This document shows, one piece after another, positions 1 through 8,083 of a stretch of 64,000 bases of DNA; within the stretch, counting starts at the first letter, position 1; every line of letters starts with the position of its first letter. A program made the position numbers and the translations under genes. Source of the stretch: Deltaproteobacteria bacterium UBA4427 (GTDB taxonomy: Bacteria > Myxococcota_A > UBA9160 > UBA4427); contig DGPZ01000019.1 of the NCBI GenBank assembly GCA_002390675.1, positions 1 through 64,000 of the forward strand, written 5' to 3'. The notes beneath the pieces were generated by a model, which was not told where the DNA came from, did not search any database, and was given only the letters and a program-made list of their open reading frames with translations.

Positions 1-234
1 CATCGCCGTCATTCTCGCCGAGGGCTCCGCGCCGACGACCCTCGCGCCCCCCCGAGCAAGCTGCACCGAGTCCTGCCCCACGCCGCTCGCGACATCCAAT
101 ATCAATCGCCCCGGGTCAGCACAGGTCGCGTCCAGTGTCGCCTCGGTCATCCGGGCAAACAGAAATTCACTATCGGGCGACATCCCAGTCGGAATCACGT
201 CGCTCATATCTCGGTCGAGGTCCACCACACGCAT
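1..234 (-). CDS. Class I SAM-dependent methyltransferase, N-terminal part (cut by window edge)
   Basis: Reading leftwards from an ATG at 234 there are 78 codons without a stop up to the window edge. The protein has the class I methyltransferase motif I, LDVASGVGQDSVQLA, at about residues 46-60. An acidic residue follows the second strand (VVGAEPS, residues 67-72), as expected for the residue that contacts the SAM ribose. The substrate cannot be told from this fragment. It is divergent from the gene at 318, so the 83 bases between them must hold both promoters. The fold is well supported; the specific function is unknown. Confidence 0.75.
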   Translation of the reverse strand, partial: MRVVDLDRDMSDVIPTGMSPDSEFLFARMTEATLDATCADPGRLILDVASGVGQDSVQLARGGARVVGAEPSARMTAM

Positions 235-317
235 GGGGCGAGACGTTAGCGGTGTCTAGCGAGCCTTGCCGCGCTTGCTGAGACCCGACCTGCAGACTTC
301 GCGTTACACTCACCACG

Positions 318-1643
318 ATGCCTGACGCCGATCCAGAAAATCAGATTCGCCCACCGGAACTGCCCGCCGCTGAGCAGTTGTATGCGGGCGGCGACAACAA
401 AACGAACAGGGTTGCTGACCCCGAGGCACTCGGAGCACGTGATCGATTCGGAGCCTTTTCGACATTTTATATCGGGCTCTTCGCCCTGCTCTTCGCCTAC
501 CTCTTCACGGTCCGCGTCGCGGAATATCTCCTCGATACCGAGTTCCAAGCGCGGGTCGACCGAGCCATCAGTATTGCGAGCTTCGATCGCCCGGTCCGCG
601 ACCAAATCGCTGAGCGAATTGGCGAGGCGGTCCGCTCTTCCGCATGGGTGAGATGGGGCGGCCTTCGGGTCACGACCCTTGTCCTAGCCCAAGACGGAAA
701 GACGTGGCTTTACGTCGACGGATACGGCGAGCTTCTCCCTCCCCAAGCTACTCAACCAACTGAAGTCCTAGGCGAATGGATGGACTACCTGCCGGCCACG
801 GCCAAAGTAATCGCCACGCTTCCGCATAACGCCTTGGTCTCAAACTTGATTCTCATCGGCTTCTCATCTGTTCTTCTGTTGACGGCCTACGTCTCGAATC
901 GCCGTGTCATGCGTCGCGAAGCCGAGCGCCTAGGCGAGGCCCTCGATAGCCGAAACACAGCTGCCTCTCGCGCTGCGGAAATCGAATCCGAACTCCAAGC
1001 CACCCGCTCGCGCCTATCACAAGTTGAGCCCCTTGAACGAGAGCAGAGCGATGAGATCAAAGCGCTCCAACGCGAGCGCGAGGCCCTTGAATTACAGATC
1101 GGACAATTGGCACACAAAGAGGAAGGCCTACGCGGCCGAGCAGACCGTGCGGTTGAGTTGGCAGAAGAGGTCCGCGCCTTGGAAGACCTACTCGAGGAAG
1201 TCTCCGGAGATTTAGAGTCAAAGGACTCAGCGATCGATGAGCTCGAGCAGGACCTCAAAAAAGCGTCACGCGTCTCGGGCAAGGCAAGGTCTAAGGAATC
1301 CGATCGCACTGCACGGCGCTTCCGCGTGCTCTACAAAACGATTGAAATCGACGACCGTGCAATCGACGATCTCGCTCGCCTTGGAGACGAGGCCCTAAAG
1401 CTCAAAGCTGAAGAGGCGATCAAGAGGCTGGCCGATGAGGCGGACAATGTCTCTGTGCGGCGCAAGGTCGGCGGTCTTCCAGATGGAATCCAGGTTTTCG
1501 AACTGGGATTCGCAGGCAAAGGGCGAATCTACTACGCCAAGGGCAAGACGCGCCGCTTCCGGGTCGTGATCATTGGCGCCAAGAACACGCAGTCAACGGA
1601 TCTCGAATACCTACGCAGACTGCCTAAAGAAGACTTCGCCTAA
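318..1643 (+). CDS. Membrane coiled-coil protein with C-terminal RelE/ParE-like domain
   Basis: I do not recognise the full-length family. Seen in the 441-residue product: a polar N-terminus, a hydrophobic segment at about 46-66, a region of about 105 residues (probably periplasmic), a second hydrophobic segment at about 173-192, a charged coiled coil at about 200-318, and a compact C-terminal domain at about 334-441. That last domain reads like a RelE/ParE/HigB-fold toxin: FRVLY strand, two helices, VRRKVGGLPDGIQVFEL, then GRIYYAKG and FRVVIIGAKNTQS followed by a final helix. Free toxins of this kind are about 90-110 residues and soluble; here the domain would sit in the cytoplasm on a membrane anchor. 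No small antitoxin gene lies next to it. Toxin activity is not shown and the domain may have been recruited for binding. The start ATG has only a weak ribosome site. Confidence 0.7.
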   Translation: MPDADPENQIRPPELPAAEQLYAGGDNKTNRVADPEALGARDRFGAFSTFYIGLFALLFAYLFTVRVAEYLLDTEFQARVDRAISIASFDRPVRDQIAERIGEAVRSSAWVRWGGLRVTTLVLAQDGKTWLYVDGYGELLPPQATQPTEVLGEWMDYLPATAKVIATLPHNALVSNLILIGFSSVLLLTAYVSNRRVMRREAERLGEALDSRNTAASRAAEIESELQATRSRLSQVEPLEREQSDEIKALQREREALELQIGQLAHKEEGLRGRADRAVELAEEVRALEDLLEEVSGDLESKDSAIDELEQDLKKASRVSGKARSKESDRTARRFRVLYKTIEIDDRAIDDLARLGDEALKLKAEEAIKRLADEADNVSVRRKVGGLPDGIQVFELGFAGKGRIYYAKGKTRRFRVVIIGAKNTQSTDLEYLRRLPKEDFA

Positions 1644-1707
1644 CAGGCGATAGAGGCGGACGCATAAAGTGCCGGCCTCGCGCTCACCCTGATAGTCCAA
1701 AGTCGAA

Positions 1708-2094
1708 CTAGACAGTCGTATCGTCATCATAGAGCGCGCTATGAATCGACGCCTTGAGTCCGGCATCATCCCATGGCTTCGCGAGTACAAAGGCCGGAGC
1801 CGCGAGACTGAGTTCCCCCGGAAGAATCTCGGCCGTCCAGCCGCTGAGTAGGATGCGCCGCGTGCTGGGCGACGCTTCCCTGATGCGCGCCAGCAGTTCG
1901 ACTCCGGAGAGCCCCGGCATCTTCTGATCGCTAATCACCAAGTCGACCGACGGGCTTTCGCCGATCCGGTCGAGCGCGATCGACCCATTACTCGCCTCCT
2001 CAAGGGCGAGTCCTTCGCGGCGCAACGTTCGGCGTAGGGCCGAAAGCACCCGAGGCTCATCATCGACAAGCAACACAACGGGCGGCTCGTTCAT
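1708..2094 (-). CDS. Stand-alone response-regulator receiver domain
   Basis: The 128-residue product is a single CheY-like receiver with no output domain. All expected phosphorylation residues are visible: acidic pair D11-D12, phospho-acceptor D56 in VISDQKMPG, S84 at the switch position, and K106 in LAKPW. The start ATG overlaps the stop of the histidine kinase gene (ATGA at 2094-2091), so the two are translationally coupled and the kinase is the likely phosphodonor. With no output domain it probably acts by protein contact, as a relay or phosphate sink. Whether the divergent NtrC-type regulator at 4647 belongs to the same circuit is an inference from position only. Confidence 0.88.
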   Translation of the reverse strand: MNEPPVVLLVDDEPRVLSALRRTLRREGLALEEASNGSIALDRIGESPSVDLVISDQKMPGLSGVELLARIREASPSTRRILLSGWTAEILPGELSLAAPAFVLAKPWDDAGLKASIHSALYDDDTTV

Positions 2095-4508
2095 CTTGCC
2101 CCGCTCAGAGAGGCGTCACCCTTTAAAGAGGCGTCACCCTTTGGAGATGCCTCCCCCTTCGATGCGGCATCGCCGCTTAATGAGGCGTCACCGCTCGCGA
2201 CTCCGTCGCCCTCCTCGTCACTCGATCCGGCAGCGCTGTCCTTGAGTCCAGACACAGGCAGCCAAACCTCGAAGAGACTTCCACGTGCGACTTCGCTCTC
2301 GACGACGATCCGCCCACCGTGCCGCTCGATAATATTGAACGAGGTCGATAGGCCGAGACCCGTCCCAGCACCTACGGGCTTCGTAGTGAAGAAAGGCTCG
2401 AAGATACGGCTCTGGACTTCTACCGGAATTCCGATTCCGGTATCCGAAATACGCACGACGATCTCGTCACCGACTTCCTCGGTCTCGATTCGAATAATCC
2501 CTAGCTCGGATTCTTCACGTGCCTCGATCGCCTGATGCGCGTTGACTAGCAAGTTCATGAAGACTTGCTTCAGCTGCATCGGGTAGGCATCGATCTTCGG
2601 TAGATCGTGATAGTCCTTCTCGATCACGACCGAATTTTTCATCATTGTGTAAACGATATTGGCTGTGGAATCGATTGCCTGGTTCACGTCGGCGGGGCTT
2701 CGTGCAGGCAGATCGGGCCGCGAGAAGTCACGCAGATCCTTCACGATATGCCGAATCCGTTCGGCACCTTCTCCTGATTCCATCAAAGCTTTCTGAAAGT
2801 CGTTTCGCACGAAGTCGAGATCAATTTCCCGCGCCACTATTCGGACATCTTCCGCCGCGGCACGCACAATCTCCAAATCCCCTTCGAGCGCCGCATCCTG
2901 CAACCGAACCGTCGCTTCGAAGTACTTGTCTAGATCGCTCAAGTACTCCGACATCTGATACAGATTCGCGTGAATGAAGCCCATCGGGTTATTCACTTCG
3001 TGAGCCACGCCCGCCGCCAACTGTCCGATCGACGCCATTTTCTCCGTTTGACGAACCTGCAGTTCGAGTTCCTTAATCTCTGAGAGATCTTGAAACACCG
3101 CAACCACGCCTCGCGAACAACCCGCCCCATCCAGCCGAGGCGAACAAGAAATTCCGACCGGGATCCACTGTCCATCCGCGCGCTGCAGGAGCGTCTCAGC
3201 GCCTCGACTGCGATCGCCATCCAACAGGCACGCCTCAATTGGATTCACGGTCTCGAGAGCGGGCGCAAACCAATCACTAATTTCGCGCCCACCGAGATCT
3301 CCGTTACGCCCCCCTAAGATTCGCTCGGCGGCGGGATTCGCGAAACTAATACGTCCGTTCAGGTCGACAACAATCAGAGCACTATTGATATTCTCGATGA
3401 TATCTCGCGTATCACGACGCAATGATTCGAGGCGATCGGATAGCCATTCACTTTCGGTGACGTCCGAAATAACAAGAAGCGAGCGGCCCTGCTCATCCAA
3501 GCGTCGATGACGGATTTCGAATGCACGAGTGTCTTCTTCAGAATCGCCGATGCGCACGAGTTCTTGAATATGCGTTAGGCCAGGCGCGAGAGAGGCCACC
3601 GGGGTAGCGCCTTCAATATCGAGTTCTATGCCTCGCGCGGCTAACGCATCGAGTTTGCGCGCAGTTTCAGCGGCGACCTCTTGCGCTGAATCGGCGGGCA
3701 GAGACTCGGCTCGTTCCATCCGCATCACGGCATCCATGAGGCCTGCGGGTAGTCGTGCGGCCAAAAACTCAACTAAGCCGGTCGCGGCCTGGGAAGGGAA
3801 GAGCCTCGTGAATTCGGGGTTTTCGGTCACGATCAAACCATCAAGATCCGTCACCACTAGGCCCGCAGGCATTTCAGAAATGATGCCCGCATAAAGGTCT
3901 TCGAGCCAGCGAATCCTTTGCTCCGACACCTGCCTTTGGCGATCGCTACGCCATCGTCGCACAAGCTCAAGCAACACGACCGGCAATACGTTTTCATACT
4001 CCGGCCCGAAATAAACACAGTCCGAAGCACCCGCCCGAAACGCTTCAAGCGCCTCTGACTCGGATGCCCCATCAACAACGACGATCGATGGCGGCCCATC
4101 GCCGGGAATCGCTGCGAGCATTTCCGCGGCGTCCGCCGAATCGAGCCGATCAAAGAGAACGAGGTCGATCGACGGATCGGCGGTCAGTGGCCGCAGCTCT
4201 TCCACATCTTGCGCGCGCACCAGCTCCACTGGATCTCCCAAGCGCGCTAGTGCCCCAGTGGTCTCGACGGCCATCGGTGCCGCCCCCCCTAGAGCATCTC
4301 GCCCAGGAACGACCACAACGATTCGGATGACGCCCAAATGAGAGTTTGCATGAGCGCCCAAATGAGAAGACGGCCCAACGACATCCTCTCCGGCTAAAGC
4401 CGGGAAGTCCCTATTCTTAGAACGCCCAGGAAGCCCCCGGTCGCGATTTGATTCGCTTCGTACCGCCAACCTGCAGGATTCTCCGATGAGACGCCTCTTG
4501 GGGCACAC
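2091..4508 (-). CDS. PAS-containing sensor histidine kinase with degenerate N-terminal receiver
   Basis: Cytoplasmic-looking sensor kinase, up to 805 residues. From about residue 61 there is a receiver-like domain (IRIVVVVPG... IDLVLFDRL) that lacks the acidic pair and the conserved lysine, so it is probably a pseudo-receiver. Two PAS-like regions follow (about 195-240 and 360-480), then the HisKA H-box ASIGQLAAGVAHEVNNP and an HATPase domain with N-box FMNLLVNAHQAI, G1 ISDTGIGIP and G2 GTGLGL. The C-terminus ends in hexapeptide repeats of GDASL type. No membrane segment is evident. The start is uncertain: GTG 4508 opens the frame, but the first 57 residues look uncoded in character and a TTG at 4337 immediately precedes the pseudo-receiver. 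It is coupled to the receiver gene downstream and divergent from the NtrC-type gene. Confidence 0.88.
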   Translation of the reverse strand: MCPKRRLIGESCRLAVRSESNRDRGLPGRSKNRDFPALAGEDVVGPSSHLGAHANSHLGVIRIVVVVPGRDALGGAAPMAVETTGALARLGDPVELVRAQDVEELRPLTADPSIDLVLFDRLDSADAAEMLAAIPGDGPPSIVVVDGASESEALEAFRAGASDCVYFGPEYENVLPVVLLELVRRWRSDRQRQVSEQRIRWLEDLYAGIISEMPAGLVVTDLDGLIVTENPEFTRLFPSQAATGLVEFLAARLPAGLMDAVMRMERAESLPADSAQEVAAETARKLDALAARGIELDIEGATPVASLAPGLTHIQELVRIGDSEEDTRAFEIRHRRLDEQGRSLLVISDVTESEWLSDRLESLRRDTRDIIENINSALIVVDLNGRISFANPAAERILGGRNGDLGGREISDWFAPALETVNPIEACLLDGDRSRGAETLLQRADGQWIPVGISCSPRLDGAGCSRGVVAVFQDLSEIKELELQVRQTEKMASIGQLAAGVAHEVNNPMGFIHANLYQMSEYLSDLDKYFEATVRLQDAALEGDLEIVRAAAEDVRIVAREIDLDFVRNDFQKALMESGEGAERIRHIVKDLRDFSRPDLPARSPADVNQAIDSTANIVYTMMKNSVVIEKDYHDLPKIDAYPMQLKQVFMNLLVNAHQAIEAREESELGIIRIETEEVGDEIVVRISDTGIGIPVEVQSRIFEPFFTTKPVGAGTGLGLSTSFNIIERHGGRIVVESEVARGSLFEVWLPVSGLKDSAAGSSDEEGDGVASGDASLSGDAASKGEASPKGDASLKGDASLSGAR
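2097..2195 (-). repeat. 18-bp coding tandem repeat (GDASL hexapeptides) at the kinase C-terminus
   Basis: On the coding strand five six-codon units follow each other: SGDASL, SGDAAS, KGEASP, KGDASL, KGDASL, then SGAR and the stop. Codons are partly conserved (GGT GAC GCC TCT). The same unit, SGDASL, occurs inside the unrelated aminotransferase gene near 33652. This may be a short repeat that expands within coding sequence; slippage is an alternative for the tandem part. Confidence 0.75.
4331..4367. repeat. 13-bp direct repeat between the kinase and NtrC-type genes
   Basis: CGCCCAAATGAGA occurs at 4331-4343 and again at 4355-4367, a 24-bp period. If the kinase starts at the TTG at 4337, most of this lies in its leader and could be a regulator site. 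If it starts at GTG 4508, it encodes a repeated SHLG segment. The sequence alone does not decide. Confidence 0.5.
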
Positions 4509-4646
4509 TCATCCTGCGTAGGGGACTCTAATGTTAGCCGATCCGTCGCGCCTGAGCATCGCAGAGGTGTTCACACACTCGCAGCGTGAAAGAAGCCCCC
4601 CCATCCCGTACACTGCCAGTGCCCCCTCCGCGCCGCGGAGCCCATA

Positions 4647-6062
4647 TTGCAGTCCCAATCCGCTTCACTTCAATCGACCATTCTCGTCGTCGACGACGAA
4701 GAACTCTATCGACGCGCCCTCGAGCGGATTCTGCTGCGAACGGGACATCAAGTCGCCATGGCCGCGGATGCCAGCGAAGCGCTGCGCGTCGCAAGCTCCC
4801 AGCGCATCGACCTCGTGCTCTGTGATATCCAAATGCCGGGTATCAACGGCTTGGAGCTCGTTCGTCAACTGCATGAGCTGGAGCCCGACCTTCCGTGCAT
4901 CGTTATGACGGGCTACAACACGGCGGAGAAATCCGTCGAAGCGCTACAAGCCGGTGCTTTCTGGTATCTAGAGAAGCCCTTCGAGCAAGAGCGGCTTGAT
5001 GTCGTACGCGGACTCGTCGACACCGCTATCGCCCATGGCCAACTGAAGTCTGAAAATCGCCAGCTGCATCATCAGCTCAAGTCACGCCATAAATTCGACA
5101 GCATCATCGGCAAGAGCCAAAGTCTCGGCAGAACGCTCTCCATCGTAGAAAAGGTCGCGGATACAGAGAGCACCGTGTTGATCACGGGCGAAAGCGGAAC
5201 CGGCAAGGAGCTCGTCGCCCGCGCGCTCCACTATAATAGTCGCCGGGCCGAGCGCCCCTTGATCACCGTCAACTGCGGCGCGATCCCCGAAGAACTCCTC
5301 GAATCAGAGCTCTTCGGCCATGTTAAGGGTGCGTTCACGAACGCAGTCGCGCATAGAGAGGGCCGCTTCGCCCTGGCCCACGGCGGCACGATATTCCTCG
5401 ACGAAATCGGCGACATGAGCCCGAATCTCCAGGTCAAGCTGTTGCGCGTCCTGCAAGAACGGACGTTCGAACCGGTCGGCTCCTCTAAAACACAGAAGGT
5501 GGACGTACGCGTCATTGCCGCGACGCATCAGAACCTTCCAACACTCATCAAGAGCGGCGGCTTTCGAGAAGACCTCTTTTACCGACTGAATGTTTTGCCC
5601 ATCGAAGTGCCCTCACTCCGTGAGCGCATTGAGGACCTGCCGCTCCTTATCCACCATTTCCTCGATCATGCGCGACAGGAACGTGGCTCGAGGGTTCAAG
5701 GCGTCACAGATGAAGCCATGCAACGACTCATGGACTACGACTGGCCAGGAAATATTCGCGAGCTCGAGAACATGGCCGAACGCCTAACAATTCTCGTCGG
5801 CGAGGGGGACATAGAAGTCGAGGACCTCCCGCTACAGATCCGCGAAGAGCCCACAGTCCAAGCCTGGGCGCCCCGGGTCCCGTCGACGGGCCTCGATTTT
5901 AACGCGGTCGTCGGTCGCTTCGAAACTGAGCTCATAGAGCAAGCGCTCGAACACACCCATTGGAACAAGAACCGCGCAGCCGGCCTGCTCGGGCTGAATC
6001 GCACGACGCTGATTGAGAAGATCAAGAAGCGTGGTCTTCAGCCGCCCAACGCAGACGACTAA
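4647..6062 (+). CDS. NtrC-family sigma-54-dependent response regulator
   Basis: Three-domain activator of 471 residues. The receiver at about 10-125 has D15-D17, phospho-acceptor D60 (LVLCDIQMPG) and K110. The AAA+ domain at about 150-385 has Walker A GESGTGKE (181-188) and Walker B IFLDEIGD (249-256). A Fis-type helix-turn-helix lies at about 440-465 (NRAAGLLGLNRTTLIEKI). The loop that contacts sigma-54 reads GAFTNA (228-233) rather than the usual GAFTGA, a known kind of variant. The start is TTG 4647; a few upstream residues are possible. It is divergent from the kinase/receiver pair, its likely partner, and 325 bases upstream of a -24/-12 promoter for the sigma factor gene at 6506, a plausible but unproven target. 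Confidence 0.92.
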   Translation: MQSQSASLQSTILVVDDEELYRRALERILLRTGHQVAMAADASEALRVASSQRIDLVLCDIQMPGINGLELVRQLHELEPDLPCIVMTGYNTAEKSVEALQAGAFWYLEKPFEQERLDVVRGLVDTAIAHGQLKSENRQLHHQLKSRHKFDSIIGKSQSLGRTLSIVEKVADTESTVLITGESGTGKELVARALHYNSRRAERPLITVNCGAIPEELLESELFGHVKGAFTNAVAHREGRFALAHGGTIFLDEIGDMSPNLQVKLLRVLQERTFEPVGSSKTQKVDVRVIAATHQNLPTLIKSGGFREDLFYRLNVLPIEVPSLRERIEDLPLLIHHFLDHARQERGSRVQGVTDEAMQRLMDYDWPGNIRELENMAERLTILVGEGDIEVEDLPLQIREEPTVQAWAPRVPSTGLDFNAVVGRFETELIEQALEHTHWNKNRAAGLLGLNRTTLIEKIKKRGLQPPNADD

Positions 6063-6081
6063 CTAGGGTGAACGACCTAGT
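6062..6081 (+). terminator. Weak hairpin just after the NtrC-type gene
   Basis: ACTAGG (6062-6067) and CCTAGT (6076-6081) form a six-pair stem with an eight-base loop that begins on the last base of the stop codon. No T-run follows, so a rho-independent terminator is doubtful. Confidence 0.3.
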
Positions 6082-6386
6082 CGCCTAGCCGACGAATCGC
6101 AATCGCGTGGCGATTTCAGTCACATGGAATTAGAGATCCTATCGTTCCGATCGGCACCAATTTGCCATTCGCAGTGGGCAGGAGTGTCGAAGCCTTGACG
6201 CTTCTGCCTTTCACTTGCCCCAGCCGCCTCTCGAGTTGGCAGTATTCGCATACTTCATTGAGCAACTCACGCACACGCGAATGCACCCGCAACTGCCAAT
6301 AAATCAAGAACAATTTTGAATCCACGATTCGAGCGAAGGTTCAAAGTCCGCAAAAAATCTGGTGTTTTCCCGAGAAAGTCCCAACG

Positions 6387-6404
6387 CTTGGCACGTCCCG
6401 TGCT
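6387..6404 (+). promoter_or_regulatory. Sigma-54 (-24/-12) promoter for the sigma-28-type gene
   Basis: CTTGGCACGTCCCGTGCT matches the sigma-54 consensus YTGGCACG-N4-TTGCW with one mismatch. The invariant GG is at 6390-6391 and the GC at 6402-6403, exactly 12 bases apart. It lies about 100 bases upstream of the ATG at 6506 and on the same strand. The rest of the gap 6082-6505 shows only short chance frames on both strands and no recognisable gene. Confidence 0.72.
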
Positions 6405-6505
6405 TCATATGGCAACGGAATCGCAGCGACGCAGCAGGCACCTCGCGCGGCGAATTCGCATAGGGGCCTTTCGAACGCTCGGAAGGCACACCATAGGGCG
6501 GACAT

Positions 6506-7300
6506 ATGACCGATAAAATGGAAGAACGAGTCGAGACCGAAGTCCTCATGAAGGAGGCACGAGAAGAGTTCGATGGCATCCCACCGGACCTCCGCGAACA
6601 CATCGTCCTAGAACACACGACCCTCGTCCGGTACATCGTAAATCGAATCGCTGTCCGCCTCCCGTCGCATATCGATCTCGACGACTTGCATAACACGGGC
6701 ATCATCGGCCTGATGGATGCAATTGAAAAATACGATCACTCTAAAAACTGCAAATTCAAAACCTACGCCGAGTTTCGCATCAAGGGTGCGATCCTCGACC
6801 AGCTGAGGTCCCTCGACTGGGTGCCGCGCAGCGTTCGCCAAAAAGGACGCAAGCTCGAACGCGCCTACAGCGAAGTAGAACAGCGCCTCGGCCGCCAGGC
6901 CAAGGAAGAAGAAGTCGCTGACTCTCTAGGACTTGAGCTCGACAAGTTCCACGTCCTCATCAATCAGGTTCGCGGCATCTCCCTAGTAAATCTCGAGGAA
7001 ATTCGTGGCACCAACTCTGATGGCGACCAGGCCGGCACGTTTGCCGACATCATCGAAGACGTTCACTCCGAGAACCCCTTTGCCTCCTTCAAGTACATGG
7101 AGACGAAGCACGTCATTTCGGACACGATCGGCTCTCTTCCCGAAAAAGAACGCCTCGTGATCTCACTCTACTATTACGAAGATCTCAACATGAAAGAGAT
7201 CGGCGGCATTCTAGGCATCACCGAATCCCGCGTCTGCCAAATCCACACGAAAGCCGTGATGCGCCTTCGATCCAAGCTTAAGGGCATTGTGGATACCTGA
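6506..7300 (+). CDS. fliA: RNA polymerase sigma factor, sigma-28 (FliA/WhiG) family
   Basis: The 264-residue protein has sigma regions 2, 3 and 4 in order without a region 1.1, as in FliA and WhiG. Region 2 carries DLDDLHNTGIIGLMDAIEKYD and FKTYAEFRIKGAILDQLRSLDWVPRSVR, near-signature for this family. Region 4 ends with LNMKEIGGILGITESRVCQIH, the helix-turn-helix for the -35 element. A sigma-54-type promoter at 6387-6404 precedes it, giving a sigma-54 to sigma-28 cascade as in flagellar hierarchies. No flagellar gene lies in this window, so the regulon is unknown and the symbol marks the family. A GGGCGGA ribosome site precedes the start. Confidence 0.9.
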   Translation: MTDKMEERVETEVLMKEAREEFDGIPPDLREHIVLEHTTLVRYIVNRIAVRLPSHIDLDDLHNTGIIGLMDAIEKYDHSKNCKFKTYAEFRIKGAILDQLRSLDWVPRSVRQKGRKLERAYSEVEQRLGRQAKEEEVADSLGLELDKFHVLINQVRGISLVNLEEIRGTNSDGDQAGTFADIIEDVHSENPFASFKYMETKHVISDTIGSLPEKERLVISLYYYEDLNMKEIGGILGITESRVCQIHTKAVMRLRSKLKGIVDT

Positions 7301-7309
7301 AAGCGGCGC

Positions 7310-7860
7310 TGGTTAGAGTGATGAATACGTCGCCTTCGTATGGCGTCATTTCTGCGCGGTCGTGTCCCGTCCGTGGTCGGATGCCAAGGGCTCGGGCCGA
7401 ATGTATCTGTGCAGATGCTGAGCCGCGTCGGCCTCAGCAATTTCGTGGTGCCGCAAAAATTCTCCGACGATCGAGTGATCGTCGGCCAGAGGATGCAAAC
7501 GCCCCTGCCGGAGCAGACAGGCTCCTCTGTCCCCGACGCGGGCGAGCGCCAGGCGGCTCCCGCCAAAGACCATTTCGACGAAGGTGGTGCCCTCACCAGA
7601 GAGTTCGGGCTTCGCCTGAGCCACCGTGAACATTTCTCGATTTTCGCATGCGACGGCGTGGCGCTGCCGCTCAGCAAGGCCACGGAGGCGTCCAGGATAG
7701 CTTCGATGGCTCGGATGTCGTCCTCAGCTGCCAGGTGACCTGCACGGCTTTATGTCCCGCCCATCCCCTCGGCAACGGGGAGAGACCGGCCAGTATGAGG
7801 TGCCGATCCTCGTTCGATTGTCGGTTCATCCCGATATGGCGGTGGCGGTGGCGATGGGGT
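7310..7860 (-). pseudogene. Decayed PP2C-type Ser/Thr protein phosphatase gene
   Basis: The minus strand holds PP2C motifs in order but in shifting frames. GMNRQSNEDRHLIL (from about 7829) is the N-terminal GxxRxxNED motif. LPVAEGMGG then HKA (about 7750-7785) is the GMGGH motif, split by what looks like an extra base. ENREMFTVAQAKPELSGEGTT follows (about 7570-7650), then LALARVGDRGACLLRQG and ADDHSIVGEFLRHHEI (7440-7540). ARALGIRPRTGH continues in another frame near 7400. At least three frameshifts are needed and the metal-binding C-terminal part is missing, since the fragment runs into the sigma-factor gene. It is therefore not functional unless the assembly is wrong here. No other gene is evident in 7301-8052. 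Confidence 0.72.
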
Positions 7861-8052
7861 GGATCGCAGCAGCATTCGGCTCCCCTTAGGTCGGCATCAC
7901 AAGCGGACTTCTCTGTTTTTCCTATCGGAGGCGTTCTCGGGCGGCTTAGCTGTCTGAGTCACCGGGGTTTCCCTCATTCAGACGCAAAAAACCGGTGAAT
8001 CATGCTCAAGTCCGGGACGATACGCCCATCCAGCGGTACGCTCGTCCCTGGA

Positions 8053-8071
8053 TCGGGTCGTCACGACCCGA
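8053..8071. promoter_or_regulatory. Perfect palindrome in the leader of the 766-residue receiver protein gene
   Basis: TCGGGTCGTCACGACCCGA is a perfect inverted repeat with nine-base arms around one central base. It ends just before the GGGGGG ribosome site and 13 bases from the ATG at 8084. It could be an operator, or an RNA stem (seven pairs, GTCAC loop) beside the ribosome site. No T-run follows, so it is not a typical terminator. Confidence 0.5.
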
Positions 8072-8083
8072 AGGGGGGCCTTA

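Noticed and set aside
1636..1650. TCGCCT-AAC-AGGCGA hairpin over the stop codon of the first full gene
   Set aside because: Short stem and no T-run; not enough for a terminator call.
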